From assembly GCA_001800945.1 (NCBI GenBank), contig MGWJ01000157.1:1-7840 (forward strand): 7,840 bases of DNA, given 5' to 3'. The notes beneath the pieces were generated by a model. That model saw only the letters and a program-made list of their open reading frames with translations. It was not told where the DNA came from and searched no databases. Within the stretch, counting starts at the first letter, position 1. Every line of letters begins with the position of its first letter. A program made the position numbers and the translations under genes. This DNA is from Flavobacteria bacterium RIFCSPLOWO2_12_FULL_31_7. Lineage in GTDB: Bacteria > Bacteroidota > Bacteroidia > Flavobacteriales > Flavobacteriaceae. Of the stretch, positions 1 to 6,500 are shown in pieces.

Positions 1-1
1 C

Positions 2-805
2 GTAAAAGGTAAAGCCGAAATTTATGTTGATGAATCTTTATTGCCAATTGTAGAAGATCAAGAACTGGTTTTCGAAAATAAATATCCCAAAGCCAACATA
101 AAATTAATCCCTCAGTCGGATTCGGATATTGTTAATTTATTATTACAAAGAAAAATTGACATAGCTGTTTTGTCTCATGAACTTACAACAACACAAGAAA
201 AAACTTTAAGAGATAGAGATGTTGTGGGAAAAAACACTCCGTTTGGCTCAGATGCTATCGCACTAATCGTAAATCAAGCTAACGAGAAAACAGCAATAAC
301 TACTTCAGAAATATACGATGTCCTAAAGGGTAAAAAAACGGAGATTCAATATGTGTTTGATAATGAAAACTCAAGTACTTTAAGCTACTTAATGCAAAAA
401 GCAGGTGTTAAAACTTTACCAAAAAGTATCACAGCTCTTAAAAATAACTTAGAAGTTATTAAATTTGTTTCCGATAATAGCAATTCAATTGGTTTTGTTG
501 GTGTAAATTGGTTGCTAAACCCATCATTAGAGTTAGAATCAACTGTTAATAAAGTAAAAGTTTTAGCAGTAGGAACAACAACTGAAAATGCTGTAAAGCC
601 AACCCAGACTTACATTGACACCAATGAATATCCTTTCGTGAGAAAAATATATTTGTTAAATTATCAAGGAAGAACAGGTTTAGGCATGGGTTTTGCTTCC
701 TTTGTTAAAAGCGAAGTTGGTCAACGTATTATTCTTAAATCAGGATTAGTACCTATAAAAATTCCAACAAGAGAAATCAGAATAATAAAAAATAATAAAA
801 AATAA
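2..805 (+). CDS. PstS-like periplasmic substrate-binding protein, 5'-truncated by the window edge
   Basis: The frame is open from base 2 and gives 267 residues before the TAA stop, so the N-terminus, including any export signal, lies outside the window. The TTG at 41 is an internal leucine codon, not a start: the 13 residues before it (VKGKAEIYVDESL...) fit the first beta strand of a type II periplasmic binding fold. Further family-like segments are VFENKYPKANI, the RKIDIAVLSHEL strand, GKNTPFGSDAIALIVN and NSIGFVGVNWL. This is the phosphate-binding (PstS) superfamily. No pstC, pstA or pstB is visible, and the next gene is a secreted TPR protein 22 bp downstream, so the two are probably co-transcribed. 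In flavobacteria this protein commonly follows exbB/exbD/tonB genes, so a role linked to TonB-dependent uptake is possible (inference from family context). The ligand cannot be read from the sequence. The family is fairly sure, the function is not. Confidence 0.85.
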   Translation, partial: VKGKAEIYVDESLLPIVEDQELVFENKYPKANIKLIPQSDSDIVNLLLQRKIDIAVLSHELTTTQEKTLRDRDVVGKNTPFGSDAIALIVNQANEKTAITTSEIYDVLKGKKTEIQYVFDNENSSTLSYLMQKAGVKTLPKSITALKNNLEVIKFVSDNSNSIGFVGVNWLLNPSLELESTVNKVKVLAVGTTTENAVKPTQTYIDTNEYPFVRKIYLLNYQGRTGLGMGFASFVKSEVGQRIILKSGLVPIKIPTREIRIIKNNKK

Positions 806-827
806 TAAAAGAAATAAAAAAGTAGAA

Positions 828-2519
828 ATGAAAACAGTTATTTTATCAAGTTTTGCCACTATTTTTACTACACTAGTAGTAAACGCTCAAGATATTGAGC
901 AAGTAAAAAAAACAATCGACGCCGAAAAATTTTCTGAAGCTAGAAAATCTTTAAAATCTATGGTTGCTGCTACACCAGATAAAGGTAAAAATTACTTTTA
1001 TTTAGGTCAAGTATACGTTGCTCTAGAAAAACAAGATTCTGCACGTGTGTATTTTGAAAAAGGTAAAACGGCAAAAGATGCAGGTCATTTAAATTTAATT
1101 GGTTTAGGTCAGTTAGAACTATTAGACGGTAACAAATCTGCAGCAGAAACACATTTTACAAATGCTTTAGCTTTTGCTAAAAAGAAAAATACAGAAGAAC
1201 AAATTTATATTACTCAAGCCTATTTAAAAGCTACAAATCCAGATGTTGCAAAGGCCTTAATAGCTGCAAAAGCTGCTGTGGCTAGTGATCCAAAATCTGC
1301 TTTAGCACAAGTTGCTTTAGGTGATGCTTTGGTAGCTAACAAAAACATTAATGATGCTTATGTAGCTTACAGAACTGCTGGTGAATTAGATAAAACATTA
1401 TTAAGAGCTCAATTGCAATTGGCTATTATTACAAGAAATGCACAAGCTTTTCCTGAAGCTTTAAAAGCATTCAATGATATTATCGCGATTAACGCAAGCT
1501 ACGGACCAGCGTACCGTGAAAAAGCAGAAACAAATTTAGCTTGGGCATATGCCAAAAAATCTGTTTTTGAAGAAAAAATTGCCGCTGCTTTAGAAGACTA
1601 TAAAAAATACATGAGTTTAACGGATGTGTCAACAGACGCAAGAATAAAATATGCCGATTTCTTAATCTTATCTAAAAAATGGAAAGAATTAGAAACAGAA
1701 GCTTTAGCTATTCAAAAAGCAGATAATGTAAATCCAAAAGTATTTAAATATTTAGGATATGCTTATTCTGAAAACGGAAATACGGAAGGTGCAATCAAAG
1801 CTTTAAATCAATATATGTCAAAAGTTGATGCTAAAAAAATCAATGGAAAAGACTATTTATATTTAGGAAAAGCCAAATTGGCTACATCAATGGACGATAA
1901 AGGAATCGTTACCAATCAAGCTAAATTTAATGAAGCTATTGCCGATTTAACAAAAGCATCAGACTTAAACCCAATTTTATCAGCTGAGTTTACAGAAATC
2001 GGAATCAAATTATACTCTGGAAAAGCGTATTTAGAAGCTTCTAAAGTATTTGAGTTATCTGTTAAAAATACCAATTCAAAAAGCTATAGCCGTGATAACT
2101 ATTTATTAGGAAACTCAATTTTGTTTTACGCGGAAAGTAAAACTGCTGCACAAAAAGCCGCTTTAACTGCAGAATTCGCAAAAGCAAACAAAGCATACGA
2201 AGAATCTATTAAAGCTTCACCAAATGCTCAAGATGTTTATTTTTATAAAGGTCAATTAAATAGAGTAATTGGAACAAAAGAATCTAACGCACAAGCTGTT
2301 TTAGATTATGAAGGTTATGTAAAAACAGTTACTGCAAAAGGTGATGCTGAACTTGCTAAACCAGCAGTAAAAGAAAATTTATTCGAAACTTATACTTTCA
2401 TTGGAGCAAATTACGCAACTACTGATAAAGCAAAAGCTATCGAAAATTTCAAAAAAGCCGCTGAAATTAATCCAAACGATACCTTCGTTAAAGAATCTTT
2501 AAACGCTTTAAATAAATAA
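828..2519 (+). CDS. Secreted tetratricopeptide-repeat (TPR) protein
   Basis: The 563-residue product begins with a Sec signal peptide: a Lys at position 2, a hydrophobic core over about residues 4-18, and a VNA-QD cleavage site after Ala20. The mature protein should therefore be periplasmic. The rest is almost all helix-turn-helix repeats of about 34 residues. Clear ones lie near residues 54-86 (YFYLGQVYVALEKQDSARVYFEKG), 87-120, 157-190, 191-225, 303-335 (VFKYLGYAYSENGNTEGAIKAL) and 520-555 (AIENFKKAAEINPND). Lys and Ala are abundant and I see no catalytic motif. TPR arrays act as protein-binding scaffolds. The 22-bp A-rich gap after the PstS-like gene and the terminator straight after the stop suggest it is the last gene of an operon that starts left of the window. 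It may support a TonB-linked envelope complex (inference). The start is well placed because the signal peptide begins there. Confidence 0.9.
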   Translation: MKTVILSSFATIFTTLVVNAQDIEQVKKTIDAEKFSEARKSLKSMVAATPDKGKNYFYLGQVYVALEKQDSARVYFEKGKTAKDAGHLNLIGLGQLELLDGNKSAAETHFTNALAFAKKKNTEEQIYITQAYLKATNPDVAKALIAAKAAVASDPKSALAQVALGDALVANKNINDAYVAYRTAGELDKTLLRAQLQLAIITRNAQAFPEALKAFNDIIAINASYGPAYREKAETNLAWAYAKKSVFEEKIAAALEDYKKYMSLTDVSTDARIKYADFLILSKKWKELETEALAIQKADNVNPKVFKYLGYAYSENGNTEGAIKALNQYMSKVDAKKINGKDYLYLGKAKLATSMDDKGIVTNQAKFNEAIADLTKASDLNPILSAEFTEIGIKLYSGKAYLEASKVFELSVKNTNSKSYSRDNYLLGNSILFYAESKTAAQKAALTAEFAKANKAYEESIKASPNAQDVYFYKGQLNRVIGTKESNAQAVLDYEGYVKTVTAKGDAELAKPAVKENLFETYTFIGANYATTDKAKAIENFKKAAEINPNDTFVKESLNALNK

Positions 2520-2537
2520 TACAAGAATAAAATTTTT

Positions 2538-2568
2538 AAAAACCGATAGCGAAAGTTGTCGGTTTTTT
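2538..2568 (+). terminator. Intrinsic terminator after the TPR gene
   Basis: A 13-bp stem pairs 2538-2550 (AAAAACCGATAGC) with 2555-2567 (GTTGTCGGTTTTT). It has no mismatches, only two G-T wobbles, and is capped by a GAAA tetraloop (2551-2554). The 3' arm runs into a T tract. It lies 19 bp after the TPR stop and should end the upstream operon. The A-rich 5' flank would give some U tract in the other direction as well. Confidence 0.9.
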
Positions 2569-2584
2569 TATGTCTTTTTTTTTG

Positions 2585-2726
2585 TAGCTATTTCCAGCTT
2601 TCCATTCTAGTTGTTCTCATAAATAAGTAAAAACTAAATTTCACAAAAAAGCTTCCGTTGGTCGCTTTCTTGTAAAAAGTTTTTATCTCATTTCTTTCTA
2701 ACAAGCTGCCATTCCAATCTGGGCTA
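2585..2726. ncRNA. Structured intergenic element with nested complementary arms (candidate flavobacterial repeat or ncRNA)
   Basis: Four pairs of arms nest around one centre. They are TAGC 2585-2588 with GCTA 2723-2726; CCAG 2594-2597 with CTGG 2719-2722 (a TATTT bulge on one side only); TAAAAACT 2628-2635 with AGTTTTTA 2678-2685, perfect; and ACAAAAAAGC 2643-2652 with GCTTTCTTGT 2664-2673, one mismatch, with an 11-nt loop. No frame codes convincingly. On the minus strand it reads TAGCCCAGATTGGAATGG at one end and GAATGGAAAGCTGGAAATAG near the other. From memory this resembles an element dispersed between genes in Flavobacterium, and it may correspond to the Flavo-1 RNA motif of Rfam. I could not check that match. 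The transcribed strand is unknown, and no promoter box or T tract beside it settles it. Confidence 0.4.
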
Positions 2727-2774
2727 AAACAAGAGCAAGTTCAAATAACAATTTCAAAAAAACTTTAAGTTTTC

Positions 2775-3070
2775 AATATCCTTTTAATCCTTTCCATCTG
2801 CGTACAGCAAAATAAAAGCAAAACTGAATCCACAACAATCTTCCAGTTTAAATATCCTTTTAATTCTTTCAACCTGCGTGCAACAAAATAAAAGTAAAAC
2901 AGAATCCACAGCAATCTTCCAGTTTAAATATCCTTTTAATTCTTTTAACCTGCGTGCAACAAAATAAAAGCAAACAGAATCCACAACAATCTTCCAGTTT
3001 AAATATCCTTTTAATTCTTTTAACCTGCGTGCAACAAAATAAAAGTAAAACAGAATCCACAAAAATTTCC
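2775..3070. repeat. Tandem array of about four 76-bp units
   Basis: The copies are 2775-2850 (76 bp), 2851-2926 (76 bp), 2927-3001 (75 bp, one A missing) and 3002 to about 3070, where the last one decays after GAATCCAC. Each starts AATATCCTTTTAAT and carries CTGCGT, then an AAAATAAAAG stretch, then GAATCCAC and, in complete copies, CTTCCAGTTTA. Copies 2-4 are nearly identical, while copy 1 differs at several positions (for example CATCTGCGTACAGC in place of AACCTGCGTGCAAC). A period of 76 is not a multiple of three and the frame shifts between copies, so the open frames here (for example minus 2784-3143) are by-products and not genes. The array sits between the terminator of the upstream operon and the queE promoter. 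Its function is unknown. Confidence 0.9.
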
Positions 3071-3088
3071 AAGTCACCTTTTCAAAAA

Positions 3089-3112
3089 ACTTTGCGTCTT
3101 CGTGTCTTTGTG
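3089..3112. repeat. Short 8-bp periodic tract (TCTTYGTG type)
   Basis: Three degenerate 8-mers follow one another: ACTTTGCG, TCTTCGTG and TCTTTGTG. The reverse complement reads CACAAAGACACGAAGA and so on. This resembles the short intergenic repeats of ACGAAG/ACAAAG type that I recall being scattered through Bacteroidota genomes. The last unit contains the TTTG that can serve as the -33 box of the queE promoter. Confidence 0.55.
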
Positions 3113-3136
3113 GCAAAACAAAAATACTTACCTTTG
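3107..3136 (+). promoter_or_regulatory. Putative Bacteroidota-type promoter of queE
   Basis: A TTTG at 3107-3110 (-33 position) is followed after 18 bp by TACCTTTG at 3129-3136, a full match to the TAnnTTTG -7 element known from Bacteroidota. Transcription would start at about 3141-3144, giving a leader of roughly 10-13 nt before the ATG at 3154. Confidence 0.7.
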
Positions 3137-3153
3137 CATCCAATTAATAAAAT

Positions 3154-3786
3154 ATGCTTAATAAAGAAACTCAAATATTAGTCAACAAAGGACAAATGCT
3201 TCCGTTAATGGAAGAGTTTTACACCATTCAAGGCGAAGGATTTCATACAGGAACCGCAGCGTACTTCATCCGAGTAGGTGGTTGTGATGTGGGTTGCCAT
3301 TGGTGCGACGTAAAAGAAAGCTGGAATGCCGATTTACATCCGCCAACTGCTGTAGAAACCATCGTGACTAATGCCAAAAAATATGCCAAAACTATTGTCA
3401 TCACCGGTGGTGAACCTTTAACTTGGGATATGCATCCAATTACAACAGAATTAAAAAAAGCAGGTTTAAGTGTGCACATCGAAACTTCTGGCGCGTATGA
3501 TGTAACAGGAACTTGGGATTGGTTTTGCCTTTCTCCAAAAAAAAATAAATTACCAGTAGATTCCGCTTACGCCATCGCAAACGAATTAAAAGTAATTATT
3601 CACAACAAACACGATTTCATTTTTGCAGAAGAACAAGCCGCAAAAGTAAATCCGAATGCGATTTTATTCTTGCAACCAGAATGGAGCAAAAAAGAAGAAA
3701 TGACACCACTAATTGTAGAGTATGTCATGAACAACCCAAAATGGAGAGTATCTTTACAAACTCATAAATACTTAAATATTCCTTAA
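3154..3786 (+). CDS. queE: 7-carboxy-7-deazaguanine synthase QueE (radical SAM)
   Basis: QueE converts 6-carboxy-5,6,7,8-tetrahydropterin to 7-carboxy-7-deazaguanine, a step on the route to preQ0 and queuosine in tRNA. It is cytosolic and uses S-adenosylmethionine, a [4Fe-4S] cluster and Mg2+. In this 210-residue protein the cluster motif is C44-x3-C48-x2-C51 (GGCDVGCHWCDVKESW). It is preceded by EEFYTIQGEGFHTG at 20-33, which contacts substrate and SAM in this family. TGGEP at 84-88 is the radical-SAM GGE motif, ETSG lies at 110-113, SPKK at 127-130, and the family-typical ending SLQTHKYLNIP closes the protein. The length fits the small QueE clade. The start at 3154 lies just downstream of a good promoter, and the sequence before the first motif is like other flavobacterial QueE proteins. 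No queC, queD or folE is adjacent. Its own promoter and terminator suggest a single-gene transcript. Confidence 0.95.
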   Translation: MLNKETQILVNKGQMLPLMEEFYTIQGEGFHTGTAAYFIRVGGCDVGCHWCDVKESWNADLHPPTAVETIVTNAKKYAKTIVITGGEPLTWDMHPITTELKKAGLSVHIETSGAYDVTGTWDWFCLSPKKNKLPVDSAYAIANELKVIIHNKHDFIFAEEQAAKVNPNAILFLQPEWSKKEEMTPLIVEYVMNNPKWRVSLQTHKYLNIP

Positions 3787-3804
3787 GATGAATATTTCAA
3801 AAAT

Positions 3805-3846
3805 AAAGCCAAATTCCAATTCTTTTTAAATTGAAATTTGGCTTTT
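3805..3846 (+). terminator. Intrinsic terminator after queE, possibly bidirectional
   Basis: Arm 3805-3815 (AAAGCCAAATT) pairs perfectly with 3835-3845 (AATTTGGCTTT). Past one C/A mismatch, CAATT 3817-3821 pairs with AATTG 3829-3833 around a 7-nt loop. The T-rich stretch TTTTCTGTTTTT follows. The convergent methyltransferase gene ends at 3918, and the minus-strand exit is also T-rich, so one hairpin may serve both genes. The rest of this 131-bp gap shows nothing clear. Confidence 0.85.
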
Positions 3847-3917
3847 CTGTTTTTAGAACACTACAAAAGATTTTTAAAATTTCTATAATTTCTCCAATCT
3901 GTGTTGCTACTATAAAA

Positions 3918-4625
3918 TTATAAAGAAAGTTTCGCTAAATAATCAAAATGTTCGCCTTCTTCCACTAATTCACATTGTAAACCATTTGCATATGCCGCAT
4001 TTTGTAAAGTATTATAATCTAAATATAACCAGGGAAAAGTATCTTCAGTTTCTTCTTTATAGGTAACTGTAAAAGTTAGTTCGCCATAATATCCATCAGC
4101 TGGAATACAATAAGCACCATCTTCATCTTGGTCAAACATATAAATTAAATCTGAAGAATCAATTAAAACTTGTCCACCAATATTTAATAACGATTTCAAT
4201 TTCTGTAAATATTCCGCCGTTTCCTTCAAAGTTCCGAAAATTCCCGTGCCATTCATTAAAAGTAAAATCGTATCGAATTTATTTTCTGAATCTAAATCTA
4301 AAATATTTACTACGTTTACATTTTTAATGCCTCGTAGCTGACACGCTTTAACCGCATTTTCAGAAATATCAATTGCTGTAACTTCTAATTTTCTTTCGTT
4401 TTGTAATTCTAAAGCATGACTTCCAGCGCCACAACCCACATCTAAGACTTTACCTTTTGCTAATTGCAACGCTTTTTGTTCTAATTTCGGCATGTCATTA
4501 TAACTGCGAAATAAATAGGCAACGCTCATTTCATCCGCTTCTGAAATGGATGTTTCGGTAATTAAATCTTCAGGTGAATTATTAGTTTGGTAATCAAGTA
4601 TGGCTTTTCCAAAAAGGTCTTTCAT
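3918..4625 (-). CDS. Class I SAM-dependent methyltransferase
   Basis: This is a Rossmann-fold methyltransferase of unknown substrate. Counting from the ATG at 4649, motif I is KVLDVGCGAGSH (residues 67-78), the glycine loop that binds SAM. The second strand ends in VTAIDIS with Asp94, the usual ribose-binding acid. An FDTILLLMNGTGIFGTL segment takes the motif-IV position, and NIGGQVLIDSSDLIYMF is a post-motif strand. I prefer the ATG at 4625 (235 residues, MKDLFGKAILDYQ), because related flavobacterial proteins, as I recall them, begin MKDLFGKA. Starting at 4649 adds MLNFEILL and gives 243 residues. No clear Shine-Dalgarno site decides between them. The gene converges on queE and diverges from the YkgJ-family gene. 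A GAATTTTG on the minus strand upstream is only a weak -7 candidate. The family is secure; whether the target is a small molecule, protein or RNA is open. Confidence 0.85.
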   Translation of the reverse strand: MKDLFGKAILDYQTNNSPEDLITETSISEADEMSVAYLFRSYNDMPKLEQKALQLAKGKVLDVGCGAGSHALELQNERKLEVTAIDISENAVKACQLRGIKNVNVVNILDLDSENKFDTILLLMNGTGIFGTLKETAEYLQKLKSLLNIGGQVLIDSSDLIYMFDQDEDGAYCIPADGYYGELTFTVTYKEETEDTFPWLYLDYNTLQNAAYANGLQCELVEEGEHFDYLAKLSL

Positions 4626-4679
4626 GAGTAATATTTCAAAATTCAACATTCGTTATTCTTAAATCAACTTTCAAAATCG

Positions 4680-4687
4680 TAGCTTTG
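4680..4687 (+). promoter_or_regulatory. Putative -7 element of the YkgJ-family gene
   Basis: TAGCTTTG matches TAnnTTTG and would place the transcription start about 14 bp before the ATG at 4707. No clear TTTG lies at the -33 position, so the call rests on the -7 box and its location alone. Confidence 0.5.
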
Positions 4688-4706
4688 CATCATATTAATA
4701 GACGAT

Positions 4707-5204
4707 ATGTTAAAACCAGCATTAAACGAAATTCAAAAACTAGCCAAAGATACACATATTGAAACCAAAAAGTATTTCGATAAGTTAAAAAAACGGGTGC
4801 CTAAAAATTTAGATTATGTGATGCAAGATTTACATGATGCCGAATTTAAAAAAACCGATTGTTTAGAATGTGCGAATTGCTGCAAAACAACAGGTCCGTT
4901 ATTTACAGATGCCGATGTAGAACGAATTGCAAAACATTTTAAACAAAAACCACAACAATTTATCAATCAGTTTTTACGTGTTGATGAAGATAATGATTAT
5001 GTATTGAAATCGGTTCCGTGTACTTTTTTAGATAGTGACAATACATGCTTCATTTACGATGTGCGTCCAAAAGCTTGCAGAGAATTTCCGCATACCGACA
5101 GAAAAAAGTTCAATCAAATTACAGATTTAACTTTACTGAATGTTGCCATTTGTCCAGCCGCTTTTAATATTGTAGAAAAAATGAAATTGAAACTGCCGTT
5201 GTAA
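4707..5204 (+). CDS. YkgJ-family cysteine-cluster protein (putative Zn/Fe-chelating domain)
   Basis: The 165-residue protein has the family hallmark C52-x2-C55-x2-C58-C59 (CLECANCC), followed by further conserved cysteines: C105 (SVPCTFL), C114 (NTCFIYDVRP), C124 (KACREFP) and C149 (AICPAAF). Eight cysteines in this pattern define the CxxCxxCC family, thought to bind zinc or an iron-sulfur cluster. The molecular role of the family is not established. The first 50 residues are charged and helical, with no signal peptide or membrane segment, so the protein is probably cytosolic. The length is normal and nothing is missing. It diverges from the methyltransferase with a short shared upstream region and converges on the namZ-like gene, leaving a 68-bp gap without an obvious terminator hairpin. 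The start is supported by the -7 box just upstream. Confidence 0.9.
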   Translation: MLKPALNEIQKLAKDTHIETKKYFDKLKKRVPKNLDYVMQDLHDAEFKKTDCLECANCCKTTGPLFTDADVERIAKHFKQKPQQFINQFLRVDEDNDYVLKSVPCTFLDSDNTCFIYDVRPKACREFPHTDRKKFNQITDLTLLNVAICPAAFNIVEKMKLKLPL

Positions 5205-5227
5205 AACGATTCAAATTTCACAAAACA

Positions 5228-5235
5228 TACCTTTG
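5228..5235 (+). promoter_or_regulatory. Orphan -7-like element between convergent genes
   Basis: TACCTTTG is the same 8-mer as the queE -7 box. It lies 24 bp after the YkgJ-family stop and points into the 3' end of the opposite-strand namZ-like gene. No plus-strand gene follows and no convincing -33 box is seen. It may be chance or may start an antisense RNA. Confidence 0.25.
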
Positions 5236-5272
5236 TAGAAGTTTAATTTCCGCTAGAGAGGTTCAGATAAGG

Positions 5273-6487
5273 CTAGTAAATCAAATATTGCTTTCTCATT
5301 TTCTTAAAACTCTCTAAATCGGCTTCCCAAGTTTTTCTGATCTCTTCTTCCGAAATTCCATTTACAATTTGTTCTTGAAGTTTTTTGGTTCCAGCCAATT
5401 TCGTAAAGAAATCATTAAAGAAGACCGTTTTGTCAGAAGTGTCCGAATAGGCTTTTATCAACCAGATCAATTCTAAACGAGTCACTTTTTTAATTTGAGA
5501 TAAATCTTCTCCAATACATAATATATCTTTATGCATCGGTTCTTTCGCACCAAAATTTGAAATCGGTCTAAAACTATAATTGAAATTACTCAAAAAAGGA
5601 GAACCATAAATTTGAAATTGTTTTTCTGTTCCTCTTCCAACACTTACATTTGTACCTTCAAAAAAGCATAAACTCGCATATAAATTAATCGCTTGATCGT
5701 TGGGTAAATTCGGCGAAGGCTTTACAGGTAAACTATAAGTCATTTCTCTTTTGTAGTTTGAACAAGGAATGACTTTCAAATTACATTGAATTCCGTTTGT
5801 CAACCATTTTTCTCCATTTATCATTTTCGCATATTCAGCAATGGTCATTCCATGTAATACCGGAATGGGATGCATACCTACAAAACTTGTGAATTCTTTT
5901 TCTAAAACCGGACCGTCCACAATACTTCCATTCGGATTCGGTCTGTCGAAAACTAAAAGTTCAATATTGTTTTCCGCACAAGCTTCCATCACATAATGTA
6001 AGGTTGATATATAAGTGTAAAATCTCGCGCCTACATCTTGAATATCAAAAATCATTACATCAATATCTGCTAATTGTTCTGGTTTGGGTTTTTTATTATT
6101 TCCGTATAAAGAAATAATAGGCAAGTTGGTTTTTGAATCTTTTCCGTCTTTTATCATTTCACCAGCATCAGCAATTCCTCTAAAACCATGTTCTGGAGCA
6201 TATATTTTCTGAAGATTGATTTGTTTCTCTAATAGAAAATCAACAATATGTTTTTTATTTTCAACTATTCCGGTCGGATTGGTAACAATTCCCACTTTTT
6301 TATTCACTAATAAAGGTAAATAGGCTTCATAGTTTTCCGCACCTGTTTTAAATTTGCCTCTTTTTATAATAGGGTCCGAAGAAGTAGTGGTATCATTTGT
6401 AATTGATTTGCTCTTTGCCGAAGAACATCCAGTTAAAATAAATAGTATTAAAATAAATAAAAACGTATTTTTGAACTCAAATTTCAT
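5273..6487 (-). CDS. namZ: Exo-beta-N-acetylmuramidase NamZ family (DUF1343) lipoprotein
   Basis: NamZ-family enzymes remove N-acetylmuramic acid from the non-reducing end of peptidoglycan fragments in wall recycling. Numbered from the ATG at 6499 (408 residues), a hydrophobic signal at 11-22 leads to the lipobox LTGC with Cys25. The mature protein is thus a lipoprotein, probably periplasm-facing because the Ser/Lys-rich stretch after the Cys lacks the acidic surface-export signature. Family segments follow in order: KVGIVTNPTGI (68-78), APEHGFRG (101-108, whose Glu103 is a candidate catalytic acid), MIFDIQDVGARFYTY (149-163), VFDRPNPNG (183-191), VLHGMTIAEYAKMINGE (214-230), VKPSPNLPN (259-267) and FFEGTNVSVGRGTEKQF (279-295). 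I prefer the ATG at 6487 (404 residues, MKFEFKN), which puts charged residues right before the hydrophobic core; starting at 6499 adds MYYY. No other recycling gene is adjacent. A weak minus-strand promoter candidate (TAACTTTT at 6550-6543, with TTG 20 bp upstream) lies inside the divergent permease gene. Confidence 0.9.
   Translation of the reverse strand: MKFEFKNTFLFILILFILTGCSSAKSKSITNDTTTSSDPIIKRGKFKTGAENYEAYLPLLVNKKVGIVTNPTGIVENKKHIVDFLLEKQINLQKIYAPEHGFRGIADAGEMIKDGKDSKTNLPIISLYGNNKKPKPEQLADIDVMIFDIQDVGARFYTYISTLHYVMEACAENNIELLVFDRPNPNGSIVDGPVLEKEFTSFVGMHPIPVLHGMTIAEYAKMINGEKWLTNGIQCNLKVIPCSNYKREMTYSLPVKPSPNLPNDQAINLYASLCFFEGTNVSVGRGTEKQFQIYGSPFLSNFNYSFRPISNFGAKEPMHKDILCIGEDLSQIKKVTRLELIWLIKAYSDTSDKTVFFNDFFTKLAGTKKLQEQIVNGISEEEIRKTWEADLESFKKMRKQYLIY
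6466..6473 (+). promoter_or_regulatory. Possible -7 element for the permease, inside the namZ-like signal-peptide codons
   Basis: TATTTTTG fits TAnnTTTG and would start transcription about 20 bp before the permease TTG start. The region is AT-rich, so a chance match is likely enough, and no TTTG is seen at -33. If real, it overlaps codons of the opposite-strand gene. Confidence 0.25.
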
Positions 6488-6500
6488 ATAATAGTACATT

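Noticed and set aside
41..43. TTG at 41 as the start of the PstS-like gene
   Set aside because: The frame is open to the window edge and the residues before 41 fit the family. The TTG is an internal leucine codon.
2585..2726. Degenerate insertion sequence or MITE with terminal inverted repeats
   Set aside because: The outer arms are only 4 + 4 bp and interrupted, no target-site duplication is visible, and the strongest pairing is internal. A structured RNA or repeat fits better, though a MITE origin is not excluded.
2775..3070. CRISPR array
   Set aside because: Units abut with no variable spacers, the whole 76-bp unit repeats, and no cas gene is present.
2784..3143. Minus-strand open frame of 119 codons with repeated peptide segments (ARRLKELKGYLNWKI)
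   Set aside because: It reads through the 75/76-bp tandem array and changes reading frame between copies, and it has no start context or recognisable domain. The peptide repeat only mirrors the DNA repeat. The other open frames in this stretch (2869-3072 minus, 2954-3181 plus) are rejected for the same reason.
3891..3910. CCAATCTGTGTTGC as a stray copy of the 76-bp repeat (compare CCATCTGCGTACAGC in copy 1)
   Set aside because: The similarity is short and imperfect, and such CTGYGT strings are common in AT-rich flavobacterial spacers. It was not strong enough to call.
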